From Christensenellaceae bacterium (GTDB lineage: Bacteria; Bacillota; Clostridia; Christensenellales; Aristaeellaceae): a stretch of DNA of 58,070 bases. The notes under the pieces are model-generated. The model saw nothing but the letters and a program-made list of their open reading frames with translations, did no database searches and had not been told where the DNA came from. The stretch covers positions 13,465 through 71,534 of the forward strand of contig JAFLST010000009.1 in NCBI GenBank assembly GCA_022510815.1, given 5' to 3'. Position numbers and translations under genes: made by a program. Below, one piece after another: positions 1-8,826 of the stretch (within the stretch, counting starts at the first letter, position 1; every line of letters begins with the position of its first letter).

Positions 1-1
1 A

Positions 2-535
2 GCATTGACGTTCACGCGGGAGGTGCTGGCCGACCGGGAGATCAATCTGGCCAAGACAAAGGAGAGCCTCGAGGTCAGCGAAGCGGCATTGACGTTCACG
101 CGAGAGGTGCTGGCAGATCGGGAGATCAATCTGGCCAAGGCAAAGGAGAGCATCGAGGTCAGCGAAGCAGCGCTGTCCTTCACGCGGGAAGTGCTGGCAG
201 ATCGGGAGATCAATCTGGCCAAGGCGAAGGAGAACCTCGAGGTCAGCGAAGCAGCGTTGACGTTTACGCGGGAGGTGCTGGCGGACCGGGAAAATGAGCT
301 GGCAAGGACGCAAAGTCAATTGGAGTCCGCGATTCGCCGGAAGATCAAGCTGGAGGATCTGTCCGCCAAGCAGAGGGCCGAGAATCAGGCGCTTCAGGAA
401 AAACTGGCTGCCTGCATTCAGGAGCGCGACCGGCTGATCAATGATGTGAACGCCCTGTATGCGTCGAGTTCGTGGAAGATCACCAAGCCGATAAGGGCTC
501 TCAAGGGCGCTTTTTCACGCCGAAATAGGAGGTAA
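2..535 (+). CDS. Coiled-coil repeat protein of a glycan operon, C-terminal part (5' end outside window)
   Basis: The frame is open from the first bases, so this is the 3' part of a longer gene. It contains three complete 28-residue repeats (84 bp each, starting at 5, 89 and 173) and a fourth partial one at 257, each built on the motif TFTREVLADRE. Twenty-eight residues is exactly four heptads, so adding or losing a repeat keeps the coiled coil in register. The tail has the motif SSSWKITKPIRAL, which is common at the C-terminus of glycosyltransferases and methyltransferases in cell-surface polysaccharide clusters. Only 3 bp separate the stop from the next gene, so it is the first visible gene of the glycan operon. 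Its catalytic domain, if any, lies upstream. It may position or measure the polymer, as the coiled coil of E. coli WbdD does; that role is inference. Confidence 0.75.
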   Translation, partial: ALTFTREVLADREINLAKTKESLEVSEAALTFTREVLADREINLAKAKESIEVSEAALSFTREVLADREINLAKAKENLEVSEAALTFTREVLADRENELARTQSQLESAIRRKIKLEDLSAKQRAENQALQEKLAACIQERDRLINDVNALYASSSWKITKPIRALKGAFSRRNRR

Positions 536-538
536 ACC

Positions 539-1411
539 ATGAAAAAGGTTGTCGTGGTGGGGGCGAACGGTTATATCGGCGCTCATGCCACCGCTGAATT
601 GCTGAGGCATCCGGACGCGTTTGCCGTTGTCGCGGCGGATTTGAGCGCTCAGAATCTGCCTGCCGGTGTGGATTTCGTTTCGATCGACATCAATCGCGAC
701 GCGGAGCGCCCTGATCTGTACGAGATGCTCAGGGAGCCGGATATCTGCCTCTACTTCGCGTGGCGCAACGGCTTTGAGCACAATGCCATGAGCCATATTC
801 AGGATTTCCCCAATCATTTTATGTTCATGAAAAATCTGGCTGATCACGGCGTGCGGCACTTCGCGGTGACCGGCTCCTTCCGGGAATACGGTTCCGTCAA
901 CGGCATGGCGGACGAGCATGCGCCGGTAACGCCGGGGAATTACTATATGCTCTCCAAGTCCATGCTGAAGTCGGCGCTGGAGATATGCTTTAAGGATCGC
1001 GGTATCTGCCTGCAATGGCTGCGGCCCTTTACTGTGTACGGCGACGATGAAAGAAACCGCTCGATATTCAGCAGGATCATTCAGTGGGAGAAGGAGGGGA
1101 AAGCGACCTTCCCCTTCACGGACGGCAGCGAGCAGTATGACTACATCTCCGTCTCGGAGCTGGGTCGGCAGGTTGCCGCCATTATTGATCAGACGGAGAT
1201 CAGCGGCGTCATCGACTGCTGTTCAGGCAGGCCGGAGAGGCTGGGCGACCGGGTGGAGGCCTTCCTGGTCGAGCGAGGCTTCCGGATCAGGCCGGAATAC
1301 GGCGCGTTCCCGAGACGGGGCTATGATTCGCCCGTGATTTATGGCAACGCGGAGAAGATTCGCGCCATCATGCAAAAGAGTCGTTTTTTTGGAGGCGAAA
1401 CCCATGAATAG
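539..1411 (+). CDS. NAD(P)-dependent sugar epimerase/dehydratase or reductase (extended SDR)
   Basis: A 290-residue extended short-chain dehydrogenase/reductase. The N-terminal Rossmann loop is GANGYIG (residues 8-14). The catalytic set is visible as S113 in TGSF and Y136-x3-K140 in YYMLSK. Family members act in the cytoplasm on nucleotide-activated sugars (epimerases, 4,6-dehydratases, 4-keto reductases). The short length and the neighbouring RgpF-type proteins suggest a sugar-nucleotide modifying enzyme for the same polymer, but the substrate cannot be read from sequence. The ATG at 539 has an AGGAGGT ribosome site at about 527. The gene end overlaps the start of the next gene by 8 bp, which indicates translational coupling. 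Confidence 0.85.
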   Translation: MKKVVVVGANGYIGAHATAELLRHPDAFAVVAADLSAQNLPAGVDFVSIDINRDAERPDLYEMLREPDICLYFAWRNGFEHNAMSHIQDFPNHFMFMKNLADHGVRHFAVTGSFREYGSVNGMADEHAPVTPGNYYMLSKSMLKSALEICFKDRGICLQWLRPFTVYGDDERNRSIFSRIIQWEKEGKATFPFTDGSEQYDYISVSELGRQVAAIIDQTEISGVIDCCSGRPERLGDRVEAFLVERGFRIRPEYGAFPRRGYDSPVIYGNAEKIRAIMQKSRFFGGETHE

Positions 1412-3203
1412 GCTTGCGGCTTATGTGTTCTGGGAGAAGGACGGCATCGTCCGGGAGTATGTCGTCAGATATATCAAAGGGCTGACAGAGGTTGCGTCCA
1501 AGGTCTACGTCGTCGCCAACGGAGAAATCCAGCCCGAGGGCAAGCGGCGGCTGGAGGAGGAATGCGGCGCCGTGGTGCTGCAGCGCCCGAATGTAGGCGT
1601 TGACTTCTGGGCCTATAAGACAGCGCTGGATCAGGAAGGGGACGCGATCTCCGATTACGATGAGATCATCCTCTGCAACTGCTCCTGCTACGGCCCGGTT
1701 TATCCCTTCTCCGAGATGTTCGATGAAATGGCTGGGCGGCAGGTGGACTTCTGGGGCATCACCGAGTGGCCGACTGACGCGGACGGATTCAAGGGCACAT
1801 GGATTCTGTCCTATTTCTTTGTGTTCCGGCCGCATCTGTTCCTGTCGCCGGAATGGGCATGGTATTGGAAAAACCTGTCTGAGGTGCATTCTCGGGAGGA
1901 GTGCATTGAAAAGCACGAAACCCAGTTCACCGCATACTTTGCCGACAAGGGCTTTACCTATGACGTTTACTGCCCGAATCTGCCCGGCTATCTGGATATG
2001 ACCATCGAGGCGCCGGACGAGCTGGTCGTGGAGCAGCGCTGTCCGCTCATCAAGCGAAAGGCTTTCTGCACGGACTACGACCGCTTCCTGTCCTATCATC
2101 GCGGCACTGCTTCCCGCCGCGTGTTCGACTATATCCGGGATCATCATCTATACGATACCGATATCATCGTGGACGATATGCTGGCTACGCAGCACGGCGC
2201 TTATCTCAAGGACTGCCTGCAGCTCGATTACGTCCTGTCCACGCGGCACGGGGAGCCGCTGGCAAGACAGCCCCGGGTCGCCGCGCTGTGCTATCTCACG
2301 CAGGAAGAATTGCTGGACGAGAGCTTCCGATATCTGCTGTCCATGCCGGCCTACGCCGATCTTTACATCGTCACAGATTCTGATGAACTGGCCGGTGTGA
2401 TCCGGGAGAAGGCCGTCTCCTATCGCTTTGCCAGCTGCCGCGTCTCTGTGATGACGCCCGTGGGCGGCGCGGTCGAGGCGCTGCTCCTGACGGCCAGAGA
2501 GAGCCTGACGGACTATGACTATGTCTGCGCCATTCATGACGGACAGCTGCCTGATCCGCCGGTGGGGCACATCAGCGAGGAAATCCGCCGCTTCAGCACG
2601 GAAGCGCTGCTGGCCTCCTCTGTCTATGCCGCGAACATTCTGGCTGTGTTTGAAAACAATCCGCGTCTGGGCGTGCTGATCCCCATGAACGCGCTGCATT
2701 CGACTTATCGCGCACGCTATGGGCAGGAATGGGGCCTGAACTATGACGGCACCGTGAAGCTGCTTGAGCGCGCGGGCGTGTCCGTCCCGATCAGTCCTGC
2801 CGTGCCGCCGCTGTCCCCGATGGAAGCGATGTTCTGGTTCCGGCCTGCCTGCCTTGACCGTCTGCTGAAGCTGGAGCTTTCGGATGCTGATTTCAAGGCC
2901 GGCAATCCCGACGGTTCGCTGTATCACAACATTCTGCGCGCGATTCCGTTCTTTGCGCAGGACGCCGGTTTCCTGACAGGGCAGGTCATATCGGTGGAGG
3001 GCGCAGAGAATCACATCATCAACCTTGCCTACCTGCTGGGGAAGGCGAACGCCGCGCTGCTCAGCGGTTCCAACAGGGTGTATGTGCCCATGGAGGTCAA
3101 TATCGGCTTGAAGCGCTCCCTGAAGGAATATCTGAAGAAGCATCTTCCCGCCCGAGCGGTCAGTGTCCTGCGCAGGATGTATCACTGGCTGCCCGGAAGG
3201 TAA
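1404..3203 (+). CDS. RgpF-type (rhamnan synthesis protein F) glycan assembly protein, copy 1
   Basis: A 599-residue protein. The RgpF-family signature appears as NVGVDFWAY at residues 63-71 after a VVANGEIQPEG segment. A second half contains YVCAIHDGQ and LGVLIPMNA, matching the second block of RgpF proteins. RgpF is required for rhamnose-glucose polysaccharide assembly in streptococci and is usually treated as a glycosyltransferase. The frame is open from 1341, but ATG 1404 follows GGAGG at 1391 and is the better start; it overlaps the preceding gene by 8 bp. It has a DFW variant where the next gene has DFG, and may have a different acceptor or donor. There is no signal peptide, so it is probably cytoplasmic or peripheral at the membrane. 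Confidence 0.8.
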   Translation: MNRLAAYVFWEKDGIVREYVVRYIKGLTEVASKVYVVANGEIQPEGKRRLEEECGAVVLQRPNVGVDFWAYKTALDQEGDAISDYDEIILCNCSCYGPVYPFSEMFDEMAGRQVDFWGITEWPTDADGFKGTWILSYFFVFRPHLFLSPEWAWYWKNLSEVHSREECIEKHETQFTAYFADKGFTYDVYCPNLPGYLDMTIEAPDELVVEQRCPLIKRKAFCTDYDRFLSYHRGTASRRVFDYIRDHHLYDTDIIVDDMLATQHGAYLKDCLQLDYVLSTRHGEPLARQPRVAALCYLTQEELLDESFRYLLSMPAYADLYIVTDSDELAGVIREKAVSYRFASCRVSVMTPVGGAVEALLLTARESLTDYDYVCAIHDGQLPDPPVGHISEEIRRFSTEALLASSVYAANILAVFENNPRLGVLIPMNALHSTYRARYGQEWGLNYDGTVKLLERAGVSVPISPAVPPLSPMEAMFWFRPACLDRLLKLELSDADFKAGNPDGSLYHNILRAIPFFAQDAGFLTGQVISVEGAENHIINLAYLLGKANAALLSGSNRVYVPMEVNIGLKRSLKEYLKKHLPARAVSVLRRMYHWLPGR

Positions 3204-3246
3204 GCCGAAATTCTTCTAACGATAATCAATGCTGGAGGTAGCGGCT

Positions 3247-5073
3247 ATGAGTAGCTGTAAGCGGCTGGGCGTTTTTGTTGCCTTTGATTCGGAGGGCGTC
3301 ATCGACGATTATATTCCCTATTTGCTCAACGACCTGAAGCAGAACGTCGAGCGGCTGATCGTGGTGGTCAACGGCCAGCTGACGCCCGAGGGACGCAGGA
3401 CGCTGGAGAGCATCACCGGCGACCTGATCGCCCGCGAGAACGCAGGGTTCGATTTTGGCGCGTGGAGGCATGCGCTGCTGGAATACCTGAGCTGGGAAGA
3501 GGTCATGCAGTATGACGAGCTTGTGCTGCTGAACGATTCCTGCTTCGGGCCGCTGTATCCGTTCCGCACCATCTTTGCCCAGATGGAGGAGAAGGGCGAC
3601 GCGGACTTCTGGGGCTTGGTGGCGCATGGAGAGGTCAGGACCATGAATCCGTTCGGCATGTGCCCCTACGGCTACCTGCCCGAGCACATTCAGTCGTCCT
3701 TTATCGTTGTCCGCAGCCGGATGCTGCACAGCGTGGCCTTTGAGACCTACTGGAAAGAACTGCCCTTCGTGCAGAATTATCAGGAGGCGGTCGCGAAGAT
3801 CGAGTGCGTGTTCACAAAGCACTTTGAGGAGCAGGGCTTCCGCTGGGACGTTCTGGTGAATACCGCGGACATGGACGGCTCTTCGCCCACGGCTCACGCA
3901 TTCTTTTCTCCCGGTCAGCTCCTGCTCCGGGGCATGCCCATGCTCAAGGTCAAGGCCTTTGCGCAAAGCCTGAACGATCTGCTGAACGTCCATATGGTCG
4001 ATGATCTCGCCGAGGGCATGCAGTATCTCCGGCAGCATACGCAGTATGACGAGCGGCTGATCTTCCAGCATATCCTGCGCAAATACAACATTGCCGACAT
4101 CCACGATACCCTTCACTTGGACTATGTCGTCTCCGACCGCTCGGCTGAGAAGGTCGCCTCGCCCAAGCGTAAGGTGCTGGTACTGCTGCACCTGTATTAT
4201 ATGGATCTGCTGGAGAGCGAGCGGCGCTATATGGAGGCCATACCGGAGGAGGCGGACGTGCTTGTCACGACCATGTCCGAGGAGCAGAAGCAAGCCATCG
4301 AGGCGGCCTATGGCAAGACCTTCGGTTCGCGGCTGCGGGTCATCATCATGACGAACCGCGGCAGGGAAGCCGCTTCGCTGCTGGTGGCCGCGAGGCCGTA
4401 CATTATGGACTATGAGTACGTCTGCTTCTGTCAGGACAAGAAATCCTCGCAGGTCATGTACGGCACGGGCGCTTCGTTCAGCCGGCTGGGCTGGGAGAAC
4501 ATGCTTTGCAGCAGGGCGTATATCGAGAACATCCTGAACACCTTTGAGCGCGAGCCTCATCTCGGCCTTTTGGTTCCGCCGCGCTTCTTTGGCGGACTGT
4601 TCCTGTACAATCTGCCCACGAATCTCTGGACCATCTGCTTTGACCGCACGGTTGAAGTCGCAAAGATGCTGGGCCTGCATGTGGATATCCGCCCGGACAA
4701 GGGCATCATCTGCACGAACTCCATGTTCTGGGCCCGCACCAAGGCGCTGGAACCGCTGCTGCGGCATGAGTGGACATACGATGACTTTGAAGGAGAGCCG
4801 ACGCCGATTGACGGCGCGCTGCGTCATGTCATCGAGCGCATTCTGCAGTTTGTCGCGCAGGACGCCGGGTATTATACCGGCATTGTCATGACCCCGGAAT
4901 ACGCCTCAATCCAGACAAACGCGTATTTCTATCTGGTATGCCGGGAGATGCGCAGGAGCAGTCAGCTTCAGGCTGAGCTGAACACGCTCGCGCAGGGAAA
5001 AAGCAAAAGCTGGCGCTCCTCTCCCAGGCTGAACTGGCTGCGCGTGATTTATCACAAGGTGCGCGGACGCTGA
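3247..5073 (+). CDS. RgpF-type (rhamnan synthesis protein F) glycan assembly protein, copy 2
   Basis: A 608-residue paralogue of the preceding gene. It carries the canonical motif NAGFDFGAW at residues 65-73 and the second-half motif YVCFCQDKKSS, the usual HDKKS block of RgpF proteins. The frame begins at 3229, but ATG 3247 is preceded by GGAGGT at 3234-3239, whereas an ATG at 3229 has no such site. The tail is basic. Two divergent RgpF proteins in series suggest alternating linkages of a rhamnose-containing polymer; this fits the family but the sugar identity is inferred. The gene lies 43 bp after copy 1, in the same operon. Confidence 0.82.
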   Translation: MSSCKRLGVFVAFDSEGVIDDYIPYLLNDLKQNVERLIVVVNGQLTPEGRRTLESITGDLIARENAGFDFGAWRHALLEYLSWEEVMQYDELVLLNDSCFGPLYPFRTIFAQMEEKGDADFWGLVAHGEVRTMNPFGMCPYGYLPEHIQSSFIVVRSRMLHSVAFETYWKELPFVQNYQEAVAKIECVFTKHFEEQGFRWDVLVNTADMDGSSPTAHAFFSPGQLLLRGMPMLKVKAFAQSLNDLLNVHMVDDLAEGMQYLRQHTQYDERLIFQHILRKYNIADIHDTLHLDYVVSDRSAEKVASPKRKVLVLLHLYYMDLLESERRYMEAIPEEADVLVTTMSEEQKQAIEAAYGKTFGSRLRVIIMTNRGREAASLLVAARPYIMDYEYVCFCQDKKSSQVMYGTGASFSRLGWENMLCSRAYIENILNTFEREPHLGLLVPPRFFGGLFLYNLPTNLWTICFDRTVEVAKMLGLHVDIRPDKGIICTNSMFWARTKALEPLLRHEWTYDDFEGEPTPIDGALRHVIERILQFVAQDAGYYTGIVMTPEYASIQTNAYFYLVCREMRRSSQLQAELNTLAQGKSKSWRSSPRLNWLRVIYHKVRGR

Positions 5074-5113
5074 GCGTGAGCCTGTTCGCCCAACATAAGG
5101 AGGCTGTGGAATC

Positions 5114-6568
5114 ATGAAAAAGGTCGTTCGTCAATGGGGACTGCCAGCCCTCACCAGCATACTGGTATCCATCTTTCCGGTTTGGTTCCTGTTCTGTCAG
5201 AACGCGGATGAGGTGGATATCGTCGAAATGCTGCCTGTGCTTTTCCGTTATGCGGGCGTGGGCATAGTGATTTTTCTGATCTTTGCCCTGCTGGTCAAGC
5301 GCACGGGTAAGTCGGCGATCTTCACGGCCGTTCTGATGCTCATTTTGACGAACTTCGTTTTATTGGAAAACGGCATGAAGCTTCTTGTCCCCCAGCTGAA
5401 ATACTGGCATACGCTGCCCATCCTGTTGTTTATAGCCGGTCATCTGATATGGTTTATCTGGCGGCGTATGCCCGACGATCTGGCCCAAACCGTCGCATCG
5501 GTGCTGTCGCTGGTATTCGGCGCGCTGATCCTGATGAATCTGGCTACAAGCGCCCCGCAGATAATCAACCGCATTCAGGCGAAGCAGCAGCAAAGCGAGC
5601 TGGCGGCTGTGCCGCAGCAGGCGCAGCAGGCCGTCTCCGGCAAACCCAACATCTATCTCTTCGTTTTTGACGAATATGCGAATTTCAGGCAGATGGAAGA
5701 CGGGTATAACTATGATAATGCAATGTTGAAAGATTTCCTAACTGAAAACAATTTTACAATATCATATACTTCGCATAACGACAGCATATCAACCGTAACT
5801 GTTTTAACTAATCTTGCCAATTTAGATTATGTTGTGAACAACAGCACTTCCGCCAGTGATATGGAAACCCTGCGGAAGTCCGGCGCGTTGTTCTCCCTCA
5901 TGCGGGAAAACGGATATCGCGTTCAAGTGATGGAGGTAGAAAACTTTTTTGGACAGGAATCGCCTGTCCGCGGCAAGGCCTCCAGCAGCGCTGTGACAGC
6001 CGGAGGAGAGAGCTTCCTCGATATTTGCATGGCAATGACTGCCCTTTATCCGTTCCATCGCAATAATCACGCGGAATCAATGACCGAGATCATGAATGTT
6101 GTGCAATATGTCAGCAATATGGATGCGCCCAGCGCGAGCACCTTTACGCTGACTTATCTCTGCTTCCCTCATGTGCCGTTTTTGGTGGATGAAAACGGAA
6201 ACGCTGTTCCGACTGAGCAGAACCTGAATCTGAAAGAGGATAAATACTATTTAGGTCAATATATATATGCAACCAAGCTGATGATCCAAATGCTGGAGAA
6301 CATTCTCGAAAAAGACCCGGATGCCGCCATTATGGTGTGTTCCGACCACGGTGTGCGGGCCACAACAGACCGCGATTTGTTCCTTGAAGGGAAATTTGCT
6401 TACGAATATGCCTCCAATCCTTTGGATGTAGTTTACTATCAGGGAAAGTTGCTTCCAGAAATAGAAGGACAATCTGGCGTCAATACATTGCGCATCCTCC
6501 TGAACGCTGTCTGGGGTACAGATTTTGCGTTGCTGGATGTCCCCGAAGATACTTCTGTATATAAGTGA
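5114..6568 (+). CDS. Membrane sulfatase/phosphoglycerol-transferase-like enzyme (alkaline phosphatase superfamily)
   Basis: A 484-residue protein with about five N-terminal transmembrane segments (roughly residues 10-145), then an extracytoplasmic domain. The metal-site motifs FVFDEYANF (near residue 190) and VCSDHGVR (near residue 410) mark the sulfatase/LtaS/phosphoethanolamine-transferase fold. Such enzymes transfer phosphoglycerol or phosphoethanolamine onto extracellular glycans or lipids; here the target is probably the polymer made by this operon. The start follows AAGGAGG. Base composition changes sharply inside the gene: GC-rich up to about 5700, then clearly AT-rich to the end, as if the catalytic half had been exchanged by recombination. 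The exact reaction cannot be assigned. Confidence 0.72.
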   Translation: MKKVVRQWGLPALTSILVSIFPVWFLFCQNADEVDIVEMLPVLFRYAGVGIVIFLIFALLVKRTGKSAIFTAVLMLILTNFVLLENGMKLLVPQLKYWHTLPILLFIAGHLIWFIWRRMPDDLAQTVASVLSLVFGALILMNLATSAPQIINRIQAKQQQSELAAVPQQAQQAVSGKPNIYLFVFDEYANFRQMEDGYNYDNAMLKDFLTENNFTISYTSHNDSISTVTVLTNLANLDYVVNNSTSASDMETLRKSGALFSLMRENGYRVQVMEVENFFGQESPVRGKASSSAVTAGGESFLDICMAMTALYPFHRNNHAESMTEIMNVVQYVSNMDAPSASTFTLTYLCFPHVPFLVDENGNAVPTEQNLNLKEDKYYLGQYIYATKLMIQMLENILEKDPDAAIMVCSDHGVRATTDRDLFLEGKFAYEYASNPLDVVYYQGKLLPEIEGQSGVNTLRILLNAVWGTDFALLDVPEDTSVYK

Positions 6569-6577
6569 GGTAGCGCC

Positions 6578-7930
6578 ATGAAAAGAAAGTACATCTTGTA
6601 TGCTTTTTGTCTCATTGTGTTCATTGGGTGGCTATTTGCCTCTAACCAGATTGTCATGTGGGCCAGCGGCGCCTTGCCAGCAGAAAAAGTGGCCTTTGAT
6701 GAGATTCCAGCAAAAGACGTTATCCACTGTGCTATCGGTCAAATCTCTGCACATCATAATTTGGCGGAGACTGTTACAATATCGGGATTTGCCTTTGGCG
6801 ACGGTGAGCAAGATGAAGCGTACAGGACCGTATCGCTTGTTTTCAAAGGCAAAACCGATGCTTATGAGATGCGCTTTGAAGACCCCAAGGATCCGCAGCA
6901 GTTCAACCTATTTGTCATCAGAAATGACGTGGCTCAGGCATTTCCGCAGCGAGGCCTTGAAAAGAGAAAGGTTGGCTTTATAGGCGATTTTTCAACGATA
7001 TCCATGCGAGACGGCATTTATCGCGTTTATGTGTTTTGTCAGGAAAATGAAGAAAACTACGGTCTGGCAGCAACAGAAATCTGGGTGGAAAAAAAGGGTG
7101 ATTCTTTTTCTGAGGTCGTTATGCTCTCAGATAAAGCAGAGCAACTGACTGTTACAGAGACTATCCCTGCAACTTGGCACATTGATACATTCAAGCGAGA
7201 CGGAGATCGCATCAAGGTATCCGGATGGGCATTCGTTGATGGCCTGAGCTGCGATACACAAACAGTTTATCTGCAGATCACTGATTCGACTGGTGAGAGC
7301 GTAACATATAAAAGCGAGTATTATCTCAAGCCGTCTGTTTCAGATGTCTATCACGGCGATTATGACAGAAGTGGATTTCAAGCCGGTTTTCAGGCAGATG
7401 ATCTGTCAGAAGGCGAATGTACCCTGCGGCTGCTGATCCAAAATGGTCAGGAGGTCTTTGGTACAAACAAATATCGTTTTTATAAATCCGAAAGCAATGT
7501 TGACAAAATCAATCTGGCTGATGACGATTGGCGTTCAGCCGAATTGACCCAATTGATCGAGATGACCAGCACTCAACCCATCGTTCAATGGATTGACGGG
7601 GCCAGCATCGTCGATGGCGCTCTTGTTCTCAACGGCTGGGCTTTCATGGAAAATCTGAGCAGTGACAGTCAACGGGTTTATCTGGAGTTTTCGGACAGTC
7701 ATGGACAAGTGTTCCAGTACATCACCCGAGCAGAAGAACGGTCTGATGTGGCCGAGGCCTACGGCGACCTTTACTTAAACAGCGGTTTTCAGGCGCGCAT
7801 TTTCGCATCGGATATCAGCAACGGGGAATGGGTCTTAAGGGTGCTGGTCGCCAATGATGAAGATGTGATGCGGTCCGTCGACTATCAGCTTGTCCGGGAT
7901 GGCGATTCCGTCGAGGTTTTCCCGCTGTAA
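6578..7930 (+). CDS. Membrane-anchored protein with three beta-sandwich-like repeats
   Basis: A 450-residue protein with one N-terminal hydrophobic segment (about residues 5-30). Three related modules of about 100-130 residues follow. They are marked by SGFAF, SGWAF and NGWAF, each followed by a beta-rich segment with a TVSL, TVYLQ or RVYLE strand. Modules two and three also share a GFQA turn and a (T/V)LR(L/V)L(I/V) strand. It starts 9 bp after the sulfatase-like gene with a GAGGT ribosome site. No catalytic residues are obvious. The repeats look like extracytoplasmic ligand- or glycan-binding domains, probably acting on the polymer of this locus. The family is not recognised by name, and base composition is lower in GC than the upstream part of the operon. 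Confidence 0.6.
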   Translation: MKRKYILYAFCLIVFIGWLFASNQIVMWASGALPAEKVAFDEIPAKDVIHCAIGQISAHHNLAETVTISGFAFGDGEQDEAYRTVSLVFKGKTDAYEMRFEDPKDPQQFNLFVIRNDVAQAFPQRGLEKRKVGFIGDFSTISMRDGIYRVYVFCQENEENYGLAATEIWVEKKGDSFSEVVMLSDKAEQLTVTETIPATWHIDTFKRDGDRIKVSGWAFVDGLSCDTQTVYLQITDSTGESVTYKSEYYLKPSVSDVYHGDYDRSGFQAGFQADDLSEGECTLRLLIQNGQEVFGTNKYRFYKSESNVDKINLADDDWRSAELTQLIEMTSTQPIVQWIDGASIVDGALVLNGWAFMENLSSDSQRVYLEFSDSHGQVFQYITRAEERSDVAEAYGDLYLNSGFQARIFASDISNGEWVLRVLVANDEDVMRSVDYQLVRDGDSVEVFPL

Positions 7931-8034
7931 GCCTTGACAGAGGCGACTGTTCTCGAGCGTGGTTTCGTGCACGCCAGCTTGTCAACAAAAGCGAGGGAGC
8001 AACCCATCCGGCATCGTCCAAGGGTTTTACAGTC

Positions 8035-8066
8035 AAAAGCGATGGCTTTGTGTCATCGCTTTTTTC
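8035..8066 (+). terminator. Intrinsic terminator of the glycan operon
   Basis: AAAAGCGATG pairs with CATCGCTTTT across a 9-nt loop, followed by a T run. It lies about 105 bp after the last glycan gene. Confidence 0.75.
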
Positions 8067-8218
8067 TTCGGGCAACCGCCGTATTGATTTGCCGCAGCCT
8101 TCTGGGAGCGTCAGGGGAATGGTGCGGCAAAATCCGTTTTTATGTCAAAAACAGAGAAAATACGAATAATGATTTATGAAGAACCTTGTTTTGTCCGATT
8201 TTTTACAGGAAATAGGGC

Positions 8219-8247
8219 TTTTATTTGCGAAGTAAATCGTGTATAAT
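8219..8247 (+). promoter_or_regulatory. Probable ireB promoter
   Basis: A perfect -10 box TATAAT is at 8242-8247, 33 bp before the GTG start. The sequence at -35 (TTTTAT, 17-bp spacing) is poor, so only the -10 is well supported. Confidence 0.4.
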
Positions 8248-8279
8248 AGATTCGGAACCGGAAGAAGGGAGATACTAAC

Positions 8280-8543
8280 GTGGCGGATAACTTCAACACC
8301 ACCAAGCTCCAGCCCATTCAGGACTCGAGCAATGAGGCGCAGAATATCCTGCTTTATGTTTATCAGGCACTGCAGGCAAAAGGATATGATCCCATCACGC
8401 AGATTGTCGGCTATATCATTTCCGGCGATCCGACCTATATCACCAGCCACAATCAGGCCCGCAGCATGATCTGCCGTCTGGAACGCGACGAGATCCTCGA
8501 GGAGCTGGTGAGCTTTTATCTTGCGGGTCATGCGCGGCGGTAA
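8280..8543 (+). CDS. ireB: IreB family regulatory phosphoprotein (UPF0297)
   Basis: An 87-residue protein that matches the IreB/YrzL family over its whole length, including [16 protein letters not shown] and the C-terminal [13 protein letters not shown]-like helix. IreB is a small cytoplasmic phosphoprotein, a substrate of the PASTA kinase/phosphatase pair IreK/IreP that governs cell-wall stress and cephalosporin tolerance in enterococci. The start is GTG 8280 with an AGAAGGGAG ribosome site. In many Firmicutes it is followed by the Holliday-junction resolvase homologue ruvX/yrrK; here a terminator follows directly, so it stands alone. Confidence 0.9.
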   Translation: MADNFNTTKLQPIQDSSNEAQNILLYVYQALQAKGYDPITQIVGYIISGDPTYITSHNQARSMICRLERDEILEELVSFYLAGHARR

Positions 8544-8567
8544 GCCGTCCGTCTGAAACAAGGCATG

Positions 8568-8613
8568 AAGGGCAGACGTTCCCGGAAAGGAACGCTTGCC
8601 TTTTGCTTTTTTT
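8568..8613 (+). terminator. Intrinsic terminator after ireB
   Basis: AAGGGCAGACGTTCC pairs with GGAACGCTTGCCTTT around a short CGGAAA loop, followed by a T-rich stretch. Confidence 0.75.
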
Positions 8614-8626
8614 GGGACGGTTGACG

Positions 8627-8749
8627 GTGTTCAATTATCTGTCAGAAGCGGCGCCTTTTGGCTGGATGCTGCTCTTCCTGTATCTGGCGGCCTTTGCGGA
8701 GACCCTGCTGCGCGGCGGCCCGGCGAGGGCAATGGCTGACAGAAATTGA
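8627..8749 (+). CDS. Possible 40-residue hydrophobic peptide
   Basis: A GTG-started frame of 41 codons between ireB and the XRE gene. It encodes a peptide with a hydrophobic middle (GWMLLFLYLAAFAETLL). The ribosome site is weak, and no family is recognised. It could be a small membrane peptide, a gene remnant or chance in GC-rich DNA. Confidence 0.2.
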   Translation: MFNYLSEAAPFGWMLLFLYLAAFAETLLRGGPARAMADRN

Positions 8750-8764
8750 ATAAAAGTTGAGTTG

Positions 8765-8822
8765 AATCCTCCTTGCAGGAAAGTTGGACATCCGGGCAGA
8801 AAGAATTCCTGCAAGGAGGATT
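8765..8822 (+). promoter_or_regulatory. 17-bp inverted repeat sequestering the XRE gene ribosome binding site
   Basis: Bases 8765-8781 are the exact reverse complement of 8806-8822, separated by a 24-nt loop. The 3' arm contains the AAGGAGG ribosome site of the XRE gene (ATG 8827). In RNA the site would be fully paired; in DNA the palindrome could be an operator. No T run follows, so it is not a terminator. Confidence 0.7.
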
Positions 8823-8826
8823 TCCT

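Larger units (their letters stand above)
7931..8279. other. Intergenic region between glycan operon and ireB
   Basis: No convincing gene is seen. It holds the intrinsic terminator of the glycan operon (8035-8066), a short complementary pair TGCCGCA/TGCGGCA around 8090-8135 of unknown meaning, and the ireB promoter at its end. Confidence 0.6.

Noticed and set aside
2-300. CRISPR-like or minisatellite array
   Set aside because: The 84-bp period is in frame and encodes a regular coiled coil without unique spacers.
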